Shown here: piece by piece, positions 7,874-15,523 of the stretch
How positions within the stretch are numbered: position 1 is the stretch's first letter
How the letters are laid out: each line of letters opens with the position of its first letter
Assembly (NCBI GenBank): GCA_036376135.1
Contig: DASVAW010000045.1
Span: 1 to 64,000, forward strand
From: Candidatus Polarisedimenticolaceae bacterium
GTDB taxonomy: Bacteria; Acidobacteriota; Polarisedimenticolia; Polarisedimenticolales; DASRJG01
Direction of reading: 5' to 3'
Length of the DNA: 64,000 nt
Made by a program: the position numbers and the translations under genes
The notes under the pieces: model-generated
The model's input: the letters and a program-made list of their open reading frames with translations, nothing else
Database searches by the model: none
Told to the model about the DNA's origin: nothing

Positions 7874-9283
7874 TCAGAGGATGAAGCGGGAGAGGTCGGC
7901 GTCGGCGGCGAGGTCCCGGACCCGCGCCTCGACGTACGCCCGGTCCACGACGACCGTCGTCCCCGCGAGGGCGTCGGCCTCGAAGGAGACCTCGTCGAGG
8001 ACCCGCTCGAGAAGCGTGTGGAGTCGGCGCGCCCCGATGTTCTCCGTCCGCCGGTTCACCTCCTCGGCGAACGCGGCGATCGCCTCGATCCCCTCGTCGG
8101 TGAAGACGAGGGACACCCCCTCCGTCGCGAGCAGCTCGACGTACTGGCGGGTGAGGGCGTTCTCGGGCTCGCGAAGGATGCGCACGAGATCCTCCCTCCC
8201 GAGGACGTCGAGCTCCACGCGGATCGGGAACCGCCCCTGCATCTCGGGGATCAGGTCGGAGGGTCGGCTCACGTGGAAGGCGCCGGCGGCGATGAAGAGG
8301 ATGTGGTCCGTGCGCACGGTGCCGTGCTTCGTGTTGACGATCGTCCCCTCGACGATCGGGAGCAGGTCGCGCTGGACTCCCTCGCGCGAGACGTCGGGGC
8401 CCTGCGCTCCCTCGCGGCCGGCGACCTTGTCGATCTCGTCGATGAAGAGAATGCCCGACTCCTCGACGCGCGCGAGGGCCTCGCGGGCGATCCGATCGGG
8501 GTCGAGGAGCTTGTCCTCCTCCTCCCGGGCGAGGGTCTCGCGCGCCTCGCGGACCGTGAGCTTGCGCAGGCGTTTTTGCCCCTGGAAGAGCCCCGGCATC
8601 ATCTCGCGCAGATTGAGGTCGACTTCCTCCATCCCCGCCGGGGTGAACATGCGGAAGGCCGCGCCGCCGCCGGCGACCGTCTCGAGCTCCACGACCCGCT
8701 CCTCGAGCTCCCCGGCCTCGAGCTGGCGCCGCAGCGTCTCGCGGCTCTGCTCCCAGCGCGCCTGCTCGTCGGCCTCGCGGGCCGCCGCGAGGGAGTCGGC
8801 CGCGCGCGGCGCCGCGGGGCGCGGCGGGAGCAGGAGGTCGAGGATGCGCCGCTCGGCCGCGACCCGGGCGGGCTCGCGCACCTGCTCGCGCCGCTCGTGG
8901 CGCACGAGCTCGACGCCGATCTCGACGAGGTCGCGCACCATCGACTCGACGTCCCGTCCCACGTAACCGACCTCGGTGAACTTCGAGGCCTCCACCTTGA
9001 GGAACGGGGCCCCCGCCAGTCGCGCGAGGCGCCGCGCGATCTCGGTCTTGCCGACGCCGGTCGGCCCGATCATGAGGATGTTCTTCGGCGTGACGTCGTC
9101 GGCGAGCGACTTCGGGAGCTTGCGGCGGCGCGCGCGGTTGCGCAGCGCGATCGCCACGGCGCGTTTGGCCTTCGCCTGACCCACGATGTGGCGATCGAGC
9201 TCCGCGACGATCCGGCGCGGCGTCCAGTCTCCCGCGTCGGAGCGGGCCTCGACCTTGCCGGGCATGTAGAAGACCACGGTCAC
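7874..9283 (-). CDS. hslU: ATP-dependent protease ATPase subunit HslU
   Basis: AAA+ unfoldase ring that feeds proteins into the HslV peptidase. 469 residues: Walker A GPTGVGKT at 73-80, the pore loop GYVG near 106-109, an inserted I domain (about 115-250), Walker B ILFIDEID at 278-285, the sensor region [12 protein letters not shown] and the C-terminal tail DLSRFIL, whose last residues are known to dock into HslV. The GTG start overlaps the hslV stop (GTGA), so synthesis of the partners is coupled. The I domain contains a Q/E/R-rich stretch (about 165-205), as in other HslU proteins. Confidence 0.97.
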   Translation of the reverse strand: MTVVFYMPGKVEARSDAGDWTPRRIVAELDRHIVGQAKAKRAVAIALRNRARRRKLPKSLADDVTPKNILMIGPTGVGKTEIARRLARLAGAPFLKVEASKFTEVGYVGRDVESMVRDLVEIGVELVRHERREQVREPARVAAERRILDLLLPPRPAAPRAADSLAAAREADEQARWEQSRETLRRQLEAGELEERVVELETVAGGGAAFRMFTPAGMEEVDLNLREMMPGLFQGQKRLRKLTVREARETLAREEEDKLLDPDRIAREALARVEESGILFIDEIDKVAGREGAQGPDVSREGVQRDLLPIVEGTIVNTKHGTVRTDHILFIAAGAFHVSRPSDLIPEMQGRFPIRVELDVLGREDLVRILREPENALTRQYVELLATEGVSLVFTDEGIEAIAAFAEEVNRRTENIGARRLHTLLERVLDEVSFEADALAGTTVVVDRAYVEARVRDLAADADLSRFIL

Positions 9284-9822
9284 AGCTCCTCGACGGTCAG
9301 CGTGTCGTTCGTGTAGACGTCGGTGGAGGCCGCGACCCGCATCGCCTCGACCGCGATCGACTTCGCGTCGAGCGCCGTGTGCGCCACGAGCGCCCGCGCC
9401 GCGGCCACGGCGGCGGTCGAGCCGGAGCCGATTCCGAGGATCCCGTCGTCGGGCTCGATCAGGTCGCCGGTCCCGGAGAGAAGGAAGCTGCGCCGCGCGT
9501 CGGCGACCACGAGCATCGCCTCCAGGCGACGGAGGACGCGGTCGGTGCGCCAGTCGCGCACGAGCTCCACGGCGGCGCGCTCGATCTGGCCCGGGTGCGC
9601 GGCGAGCTTCTCCTCGAAGCGGCTGAGCAGCGCGAACGCGTCGGCCGCGCCCCCGGCGAACCCCGCCAGCACCGCGCCGTCCCCGACGCGACGGACCTTC
9701 CGCGCCCCGTGCTTGACGATGGTGCGGTCGAGCGTGACCTGGCCGTCCCCGGCCATCGCGACGCGGCCGTCGCGGCGGACGCAGAGAATGGTGGTACTGC
9801 GGATCTCCGGCAGGCGGCTCAC
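9280..9822 (-). CDS. hslV: ATP-dependent protease peptidase subunit HslV
   Basis: Proteasome-type threonine peptidase that forms a double hexamer capped by HslU in the cytoplasm. 180 residues. The catalytic N-terminal Thr is expected at position 10 in [13 protein letters not shown]; a 9-residue leader precedes it, whereas enterobacterial HslV has only the initiator Met, so processing of a short propeptide is needed. Family motifs include [25 protein letters not shown], and [19 protein letters not shown] start with a good GGAGG ribosome site. First gene of the hslV-hslU-lipoprotein-dapF-5717 operon, divergent from the membrane sensor gene at 9888. Confidence 0.96.
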   Translation of the reverse strand: MSRLPEIRSTTILCVRRDGRVAMAGDGQVTLDRTIVKHGARKVRRVGDGAVLAGFAGGAADAFALLSRFEEKLAAHPGQIERAAVELVRDWRTDRVLRRLEAMLVVADARRSFLLSGTGDLIEPDDGILGIGSGSTAAVAAARALVAHTALDAKSIAVEAMRVAASTDVYTNDTLTVEEL

Positions 9823-9887
9823 CGTTCCTCCGAACTCGCAGTGTACCAGTCGGACCCCCGGTGTAGATTCCGTGCCCGGGAGGGCCC

Positions 9888-11057
9888 GTGCCGCCGCGTC
9901 AGCTCAATCTCCGGTCCCGTGCCTTCGTCGCGTGCGTGCTGGCCGGCGGGGCCGTCTCGTTCGTCGCCCTGCTCGTCGCGTGGGATCCGACGGCCGCTCC
10001 GGGCTGGCCGGTCCTGGTCTTCGGACCGCTCGCCTGCGCCTCGGTGACGGCGACCTCGTGGTACCGCGGCTCGACGCCGAGCGCGACCGCCTTCCAGCTC
10101 GGCACCGCGTTCGTCTTCGCCCTCTTCCTGATCTCGGGCCCCGCCCCCGCGGCGCTCGTCGCCGGAGTGATGAGCGCGATCGACTGGGCGCGCTGGCGCC
10201 GGTCGCCCGTCGTCGGCCTGTTCAACCTCGGCCAGCTTTTCCTGAGCGCGGGAGCGGGAGCGGTCGTGCAACTCGCGACGGGCGGCCACACCGTCGGGTC
10301 CGGCGCGGCCGGGATCCTCGCGTTCTCCGCGGTGAACCACGCGCTGACCCACCTCGTCGTCAGCCTGTCGGCGGGCCGCCCGGTGTCGTCGAAGCCGGCC
10401 GTGCTCGGCGACGGATTGCGGGCGGAGATCCTGTGCGTGGCGTGCGGGATCGTGATGGGCCTGCTCTGGCGGACGAACCCGTGGCACGCCGTCGTCGGCG
10501 CAGTCCCGCTCGTCGCCTACGCCGGCGCTCTTCGCGAGCTCGCGAGGCGCAAGGAGACCCTCGACCGACGGGTGCGGGAAATCCGCGCGCTCGAGGATCT
10601 CGCCGCATCCCTCGATCAAAGCCCCGGAGCCGGGATCCCCGCCGTCGTCGCCCGCGATGCGGCGCGGGCCTTCGAGGCCTCGGGGGCCCTCCTCGCCGCG
10701 CTCGAGGACGACGGGAACGGACTTCGCGTCCTCGCGGCCTCCGGCCTCTGCGCCTCGGCGCCGCCCTCGCTTCGGATCTCGCGCCTCGCCGACGGGTTCT
10801 TCGAGACGCGGACGGTGCGTCGGATCGACGACTTCCGGCACGAGGGGGCCCTGTACCCCGAGTTGTCGTTCCTCGGAGCCGACTTCGCCGGGGGCGCGCT
10901 CGCGGCACCGGTTCGCGTGGGGCCCCGCGCCGACGGCCTGCTGCTGGTCGTGCACGGCCCCGAACGCCGGGCCTTCGACGACGACGACGTGCGCTGCATG
11001 GCGCTGTTCGTTCGCGTCGTCGAGCCCCACCTGCGGAGCGCCGACCCGGCCCCTTGA
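9888..11057 (+). CDS. membrane-anchored GAF sensor protein
   Basis: 389 residues. About six to eight hydrophobic helices fill the first 225 residues (for example [44 protein letters not shown]), an MASE-like integral membrane sensor layout. After a short charged coiled segment ([21 protein letters not shown]), residues 240-385 form a cytoplasmic GAF-like domain ending in [17 protein letters not shown]. No kinase, cyclase or output domain follows, so it may signal through a partner. GTG start with a GGGAGGG ribosome site. The 65-bp divergent gap to hslV holds a TGTAGATT extended -10-like box (9871-9878). Confidence 0.65.
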   Translation: MPPRQLNLRSRAFVACVLAGGAVSFVALLVAWDPTAAPGWPVLVFGPLACASVTATSWYRGSTPSATAFQLGTAFVFALFLISGPAPAALVAGVMSAIDWARWRRSPVVGLFNLGQLFLSAGAGAVVQLATGGHTVGSGAAGILAFSAVNHALTHLVVSLSAGRPVSSKPAVLGDGLRAEILCVACGIVMGLLWRTNPWHAVVGAVPLVAYAGALRELARRKETLDRRVREIRALEDLAASLDQSPGAGIPAVVARDAARAFEASGALLAALEDDGNGLRVLAASGLCASAPPSLRISRLADGFFETRTVRRIDDFRHEGALYPELSFLGADFAGGALAAPVRVGPRADGLLLVVHGPERRAFDDDDVRCMALFVRVVEPHLRSADPAP

Positions 11058-11081
11058 ACTGTATACATTTCTGTATACAAT
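11054..11081 (+). promoter_or_regulatory. sigma-70-type promoter overlaid by two TGTATACA palindromes
   Basis: A -35 TTGAAC (11054-11059) and -10 TACAAT (11076-11081) are 16 bp apart in front of the esterase gene. The spacer and -10 contain two copies of the self-complementary octamer TGTATACA (11060-11067 and 11072-11079), 12 bp centre to centre. The segment is strikingly AT-rich against its surroundings and overlaps the stop codon of the upstream gene. Two phased dyads over the promoter core are what a dimeric repressor site looks like. A GAGGAGG ribosome site follows at 11088-11094. Confidence 0.6.
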
Positions 11082-11100
11082 CCACCCGAGGAGGTTCCCC

Positions 11101-12702
11101 ATGCTCTCCGCCCTGGGTCTGTCCCTCATCCTCGCCGCCTCGGGCGCCCCGGCCCCGGAAGTCTTCGAGATCCTCGTCGCGGGCCGCTCGCTCGGCGAGG
11201 AGACGGTCACCCGGGAGAGCGCCGCGGACGGCGCCGTCCTGAAGAGCACGGTCGCCCTGAGCTCGCCGAGGGGACGCCTGGAGTTCCATCAGCGACTCCG
11301 GCTGTCCGCGAACGGCCGCGAACCCGTCGACTACGCCCTCGAGGTCGCCATTCCCGGCGCGACGCAAGAGCTCCGCGCCAAGCGGACGGAGACCGGGTGG
11401 ACGATCGAGGCCGGTCCCGTCGGCGCCCCGACGATGACGCGCGCGCACCCGGTGCAGGGCGCGGCGTTCCTGCTCGACAACAACCTGGCGTCGCACCTCG
11501 ACCTCATCGCGCGCGCCGCGACCCTCGAGCCGGGGGCCTCGATCCCGGCATCGTTCGTCGTCCCGCAGGCCGCCGCGGTGATCCCCGGAACGCTCTCGCG
11601 CCTCGAGGACGTCGCGGACCTGCGCCGCCTCGTCGTCGAGATGGCGAGCGTCCGGATCGAGATCGACGCCCGAGCGTCGGACGGCGCGCTGGTCGAGGCC
11701 CGTGTGCCTCTGCAGCACGCCATCTACCGTCGCAAGGACGCCCCGCCGCGTCCGGCGGAGGACGTTCCGGTCGCCGACGCACGCGAGCGCGACGTCGTGC
11801 TCTCCACGCCGGAGGGAGACCTGGCGGCGACGCTCACGATCCCGAAGGGAGCGGGTCCCTTCCCCGCCGCGGTGTTCCTCGCGGGCTCCGGCGCCCAGGA
11901 CCGCGACGAGCGGATCGGCCCCAACACCCCGCTTCGCGACCTCGCCCGCGCGCTCGCCGATCGCGGGGTCGCCTCCTACCGCTTCGACAAGGCGACGACG
12001 TCCGCGTCGGTGATGGCGAAACGCTCGGTCACCGTCCGCGCGGAGTACGACGACGACGCCGCCCGCGCGATCGACGCGCTGCGCGCCGTGCCGGGAATCG
12101 ACCCCGCCCGCGTGTTCGTGCTCGGCCACTCCCTCGGCGCCGTCGTAGCGCCGCGCATCGCGCGCGAGGCCGGGTCCGAGGTCGCGGGGGCGGTCCTGCT
12201 CGCCGCCTCGGGACGGCCGATCGACGCGCTGGTCGTCGAGCAGGTGCGCCACCAGGCCGGGCTCGCCGGGCAGGACGCCGACGCCGTCGTCGCGCCGATC
12301 GCCGCGAAGCTCAAGGAGATCCGCGAGGGCGGAGGGACCGAACCGTTCCTGGGCGCGCCTCCGTCGTATTGGCGCGAGGTGATGGCCCTCGACGTCGCCG
12401 CGGACCTCAAGACGCTCGGCAGACCCGCGCTCGTCCTGCAGGGGGACAACGACGTGCAGATCCACGTGGAGCGCGACTTCGGCCTGATCCGCAAGACGGT
12501 CGGCGAGGACGGCGGAAGGGTGACCTATCGGGCGTTCGCGGGGCTCAATCACCTGTTCATGAAATACGACGGGACCTCCACCGGAGCCGAGTACGGCGCG
12601 AAGGGGACCGTCGCCCCCGAGGTCGCCGATGCGATCGCGTCCTGGATCGCCGGACTTCCGTCCCCCGCAAAGGACGCCCCGAAGGCCGGTGCGCCGAAAT
12701 AA
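11101..12702 (+). CDS. secreted alpha/beta-hydrolase (acyl esterase/peptidase-like)
   Basis: 533 residues with a short signal peptide (MLSALGLSLILAASGAPA). Residues 20-220 are a beta-rich domain of unknown role; residues 230-520 are an alpha/beta-hydrolase domain with FVLGHSLGAVVAPRIA carrying the nucleophile near Ser344, an acid in LVLQGDNDVQIH (about 450) and the His in FAGLNHLFM (about 484). The arrangement matches exported S9/dienelactone-hydrolase-type esterases; the substrate is unknown. It has its own AT-rich promoter and a GAGGAGG ribosome site ending 6 nt before the ATG, so it is regulated apart from the upstream sensor gene, although read-through is possible. Confidence 0.8.
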   Translation: MLSALGLSLILAASGAPAPEVFEILVAGRSLGEETVTRESAADGAVLKSTVALSSPRGRLEFHQRLRLSANGREPVDYALEVAIPGATQELRAKRTETGWTIEAGPVGAPTMTRAHPVQGAAFLLDNNLASHLDLIARAATLEPGASIPASFVVPQAAAVIPGTLSRLEDVADLRRLVVEMASVRIEIDARASDGALVEARVPLQHAIYRRKDAPPRPAEDVPVADARERDVVLSTPEGDLAATLTIPKGAGPFPAAVFLAGSGAQDRDERIGPNTPLRDLARALADRGVASYRFDKATTSASVMAKRSVTVRAEYDDDAARAIDALRAVPGIDPARVFVLGHSLGAVVAPRIAREAGSEVAGAVLLAASGRPIDALVVEQVRHQAGLAGQDADAVVAPIAAKLKEIREGGGTEPFLGAPPSYWREVMALDVAADLKTLGRPALVLQGDNDVQIHVERDFGLIRKTVGEDGGRVTYRAFAGLNHLFMKYDGTSTGAEYGAKGTVAPEVADAIASWIAGLPSPAKDAPKAGAPK

Positions 12703-12727
12703 CGCGCCGTTCCGCGCAACCCGCGGC

Positions 12728-12743
12728 TGGCAAGGATCTCGCT
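12728..12743 (+). promoter_or_regulatory. candidate sigma-54 (-24/-12) promoter
   Basis: TGGCAAGGATCTCGCT fits the sigma-54 consensus TGGCACRNNNNTTGCW at all but two positions, with the required GG (12729-12730), ten bases, GC (12741-12742). Transcription would start near 12754, leaving a leader of about 23 nt that contains the AAGGAGG ribosome site before the ATG at 12777. A second such promoter lies at 27031, also before a secreted protein gene. Confidence 0.5.
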
Positions 12744-12776
12744 GTAGGTCGGGGCCGTCCAAGAAGGAGGCCCACG

Positions 12777-13256
12777 ATGAACACGAACCGCATCCTCGCC
12801 GTCGCTTTCGCCGGTCTCGCCACCCTCGCCCTCGCCGCGACCGACGCGTCGGCCGGTTCGAAGCACGGCCGTCACAAGGGTCACGGTCACGGCCACGGCC
12901 GCGGACACGACCGCGTCGTCAAGGAACGCGTCGTCTACTCGCCGGGGCACGCCTTCACGGTCCCGCATCGCATGGCGTATCGCGAGGCGCGGCACTACGA
13001 CCACTACACGCACCGGCGCCACTGGGATCCGTACCGCCGCGCGTACGTCGTCACGTACCACTTCCCCGTCGTCGTGCGCGGCGCCGTCGTCTACCGTCCC
13101 TTCTCGTATTGCGACGGCGTGCTCGTCGACGCCTACCCCGGCTTCGCTCCGGCCCCGTACGGTTATGACGACGACGTGTACTACCGCTACGACGACCGCG
13201 TGAACGGCTACGTCTCGTTCCGCGCGCCGAACGTAAGCGTCGGCATCGGCTTCTGA
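12777..13256 (+). CDS. small secreted histidine/tyrosine-rich protein
   Basis: 159 residues: signal peptide MNTNRILAVAFAGLATLALA cleaved near DASA-G, then a basic His/Gly block (SKHGRHKGHGHGHGRGHD), a Tyr/His/Arg-rich middle (REARHYDHYTHRRHWDPYRR) and an Asp/Tyr-rich end (GYDDDVYYRYDD). No enzymatic motif. The His-Gly block could bind metal ions; this is inference from composition only. Similar short His/Tyr-rich exported proteins are common in acidobacteria and myxobacteria and have no known role. It is monocistronic: a sigma-54-type promoter lies upstream and a strong terminator downstream. Confidence 0.7.
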   Translation: MNTNRILAVAFAGLATLALAATDASAGSKHGRHKGHGHGHGRGHDRVVKERVVYSPGHAFTVPHRMAYREARHYDHYTHRRHWDPYRRAYVVTYHFPVVVRGAVVYRPFSYCDGVLVDAYPGFAPAPYGYDDDVYYRYDDRVNGYVSFRAPNVSVGIGF

Positions 13257-13269
13257 CCCCGGGCTCCTC

Positions 13270-13320
13270 GACGCCGGGCGCCGCCCCCTCCTCCGCGGCG
13301 CCCGGCGTCTCCTTTTTCCC
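13270..13320 (+). terminator. rho-independent terminator
   Basis: A perfect 15-bp inverted repeat (13270-13284 with 13295-13309, 10-nt loop) of nearly pure G/C is followed by TCCTTTTTCCC. It lies 14 bp after the stop codon of the small secreted protein gene and isolates that gene from the converging minus-strand genes. This is the clearest intrinsic terminator of the window. Confidence 0.85.
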
Positions 13321-13496
13321 TCAGATTCTCGACAGCGCGAAGGCGACCCGCGTCTCCCGCCCGTCCTCGAGAAGCGCGTAGACGAGACGGAGTCCGCTCC
13401 GGAGATCGAGAGCGGGATTCCCGGGTCGCCGGCGAGCCCGACCGCTCGCGCCCACGACGCGTCCAGGACGCGCAGCGGCGCGCCGTCGCGACTCAC
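13321..13496 (-). pseudogene. frameshifted small gene of about 58 codons
   Basis: From a GTG at 13496 that overlaps the HAD stop (GTGA) the reading frame gives VSRDGAPLRVLDASWARAV and continues to GDPG near 13423. Shifting by one base there gives PALDLRSGLRLVYALLEDG and then RETRVAFALSRI with a TGA at 13321. Both halves have the GC3 and codon use of neighbouring genes, and the unshifted frame turns into Ser/Arg-rich shadow peptide, so one base seems to be missing from the CCCGGG run at 13420-13425. Either the gene is broken or the assembly has an indel. The product is unknown. Confidence 0.5.
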
Positions 13497-14266
13497 GGCT
13501 CCAGGACTCCGACGGAATCCACCAGGAGATCGGGCCGGAGGCCCGAGGCCTCGATCCGTTCCTCGCGGAACGCCGCCCCGCGGACGACCGCCACCCGGCA
13601 CCCCGCGTCCCGCGCTCCGACCCCGTCGTTGTCGACGCTGTCCCCGACGACGAGAACCTCGGCCGGGGCGAGACCGAGCTCGCCGACGGCGAGGCGGAAG
13701 AACGCGGGGGACGGTTTCCCGACCACCTCCGCCTCGACGCCCGCGGCGAACTCCAGCGCGGCGACGAACCCTCCCGCGTCGAGGACCGGGCCCTTCGCCG
13801 AGGACGGGAACCAGTAACGGTTCCGGTGAAGCGCGAGAAGCCGCCCTCCCGCGTGCAGCGCCCGGAACGCCGCGTCGAGCCTTTCGAAGGTGAAGCCGGC
13901 GCCGAGGTCGCCGATCACGACCCACGCCGCATCCTCCCCCGCCTCGGCGACGCCTTCGAAGTCGCGTCGCGCCCCGTCGGGGACGAGCAGCATCGCGCGA
14001 GGATCCCCCGACTCGACGATGCGCCTGCGCGCGAGCGCCGCGGGGAGGACGACGTCGGCGGCGGCGACCTCGAGACCCACTCGGCGTAGGGCGTCGGCGA
14101 TCTCGGCGCGCGACCGCCGCGTGTTGTTGGTCGCGACGCGGAAGGGAAGTGCGGCAGACCGCAGGCGATCGAGGAAGGCGCCGGCGCCGGGGGCGGCGAG
14201 CTCGCCGTCGAGCAGCGTCCCGTCGAGATCGACGAGGACGCCGCGGATGCCGGCCACCCAGGTCAA
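13493..14266 (-). CDS. HAD-superfamily (class IIA) phosphatase
   Basis: 257 residues, the size of NagD/LHPP-type sugar- or nucleotide-phosphate phosphatases. Motif I is VLVDLDGTLLDG (nucleophile Asp and the +2 Asp), motif II ATNNTRRS, motif III GKPSPAFF with its Lys, motif IV GDSVDNDGVGARDAG. The GKP and NNT motifs place it in subfamily IIA with a large cap domain (about residues 85-175). I chose the TTG at 14266 because GGAGGG lies six bases upstream; a GTG at 14257 is the alternative. Its stop overlaps the start of the frameshifted small gene. The substrate cannot be told from sequence. Confidence 0.85.
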   Translation of the reverse strand: MTWVAGIRGVLVDLDGTLLDGELAAPGAGAFLDRLRSAALPFRVATNNTRRSRAEIADALRRVGLEVAAADVVLPAALARRRIVESGDPRAMLLVPDGARRDFEGVAEAGEDAAWVVIGDLGAGFTFERLDAAFRALHAGGRLLALHRNRYWFPSSAKGPVLDAGGFVAALEFAAGVEAEVVGKPSPAFFRLAVGELGLAPAEVLVVGDSVDNDGVGARDAGCRVAVVRGAAFREERIEASGLRPDLLVDSVGVLEP

Positions 14267-14290
14267 GCGCGTCCCTCCGAAGGAGCATCG

Positions 14291-14296
14291 TACAAT
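14291..14296 (+). promoter_or_regulatory. -10 box close to the start codon (candidate leaderless start)
   Basis: TACAAT is followed by six bases and the ATG of the protease gene at 14303. A transcript starting at the normal distance from this box would begin at or within a base or two of the ATG. No clear -35 is seen, and the only ribosome-site-like AAGGAG lies upstream of the -10 box. Confidence 0.35.
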
Positions 14297-14302
14297 CCGG
14301 GC

Positions 14303-15523
14303 ATGATCCGATCCGGCCTCCTGGCGCTGCTCCCCGTTCTCGCAACGGCCGCAGACGCTTCCGATCTCGAGGATCCGACGCGATGGCGGAAGTACTCCTT
14401 CGGCTCGCTGTGGGTCGTGACGGACGCTTCCGAGTCCACCACACGGGAGCTCGGGCGACAGCTGGCGACCTTCAGGGCGGTCCTCGAGGACACCTCGACG
14501 TACCTCCGCTTCGACAAGGTGGCCACGACGCACATCGTGGCCTTCCGGGATGCGAACGACCTCCCTACGCCGACGACGAGGGCCGCTCGCGATCGCGACT
14601 GGCGCGGCTTCCACATTGGTTCCAACTACCCGGGGTTCGAGACGTTCATCCTCACCACGACCAGCGCCGCGCAGCCGGTGGAATCCACCCGTCGGTTCAA
14701 GTCCTTTCAGCCGCCTTCCGTCGCCGTGATTCACGAATACGTCCACCACGTCCTCGCGGCGTCCTTCCCGTCACTTCCGTTATGGCTCAACGAAGGGCTG
14801 GCGACGTTCTACTCGACGTACTGGGCCGAGCGCGGCATCGCCGAGATCGGAAGGCCGGATGCGGACGTGCTCGCGGCGGTGCGCGCGATCGAGCCCGTTC
14901 CGATGGCCGACTTCTTCGGGCTGCGCGAACTCGGGTCGGCCGGCATCCGGAGCGAGGCGCTTTACGCGCAGTCCTGGGCCATCGTCCATTACGTGCTTCG
15001 CGGCAACCCGCAGCGCGGCGAGCAGTTCGGGAGGTTCCTCTACCTTCTGCGACAGGGGCGCGCCCAGGCCGAGGCGTGGATGGAGGCCTTCGGCGTCCCG
15101 CCCGACACGGTTCGTGACGAGGCCTATCGCTACGTTCGCCGGGGATCGTTCGCCGTGCGGCGATACGACCTGTCCGTCCTGCGATGGGCGCCGCTGGGAG
15201 CGCCGCAGCCGCTCGTCCCCGGCGAGCTGCTCGGCATGCTCGCCAAGGTCCGTTTGCGTCTCGAAGATCTCGACGGCGCCGAGGCGCGCGCCGTCGTCGC
15301 GCTCGCGGCCGACCCCGCACAGTCCAGGGCGCTCCAGGCGCTGGCGGAGATCCGGTCCCGGCGGGGCGCCGCCGATGAGGCCGTCGAGCTCGGCGTGCGC
15401 GCGCTGCGCGCGTCCCGCGGGGACCGTCCCCAGGAGCTCGAGGCTTCGGTGTTCCTCGACTCACTCGGGCAAGGGAAACTCGCCCGGCAGGTCCTGGACG
15501 AGCCCGTCCCCCCTCAACCCTGA
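14303..15523 (+). CDS. secreted HEXXH zinc peptidase-like protein with TPR-like tail
   Basis: 406 residues. A short hydrophobic N-terminus (MIRSGLLALLPVLATAADA) looks like a signal peptide. The zinc motif HEYVHH has His144, Glu145 and His148, and the third-ligand motif LPLWLNEGLATFY has Glu164, so this is a gluzincin of the MA clan resembling DUF1570-type peptidases. Residues about 305-400 form helical TPR-like repeats (EARAVVALAADPAQSRALQALAE). Secretion suggests it acts in the periplasm or outside the cell. Its 3' end overlaps the convergent acyl-CoA synthetase gene by 10 bp. Confidence 0.8.
   Translation: MIRSGLLALLPVLATAADASDLEDPTRWRKYSFGSLWVVTDASESTTRELGRQLATFRAVLEDTSTYLRFDKVATTHIVAFRDANDLPTPTTRAARDRDWRGFHIGSNYPGFETFILTTTSAAQPVESTRRFKSFQPPSVAVIHEYVHHVLAASFPSLPLWLNEGLATFYSTYWAERGIAEIGRPDADVLAAVRAIEPVPMADFFGLRELGSAGIRSEALYAQSWAIVHYVLRGNPQRGEQFGRFLYLLRQGRAQAEAWMEAFGVPPDTVRDEAYRYVRRGSFAVRRYDLSVLRWAPLGAPQPLVPGELLGMLAKVRLRLEDLDGAEARAVVALAADPAQSRALQALAEIRSRRGAADEAVELGVRALRASRGDRPQELEASVFLDSLGQGKLARQVLDEPVPPQP

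Noticed and set aside
12889-12910. His-Gly block of the small secreted protein as a DNA repeat
   Set aside because: The short GGTCAC-type alternation only encodes low-complexity His/Gly and has no clear tandem unit beyond three copies.
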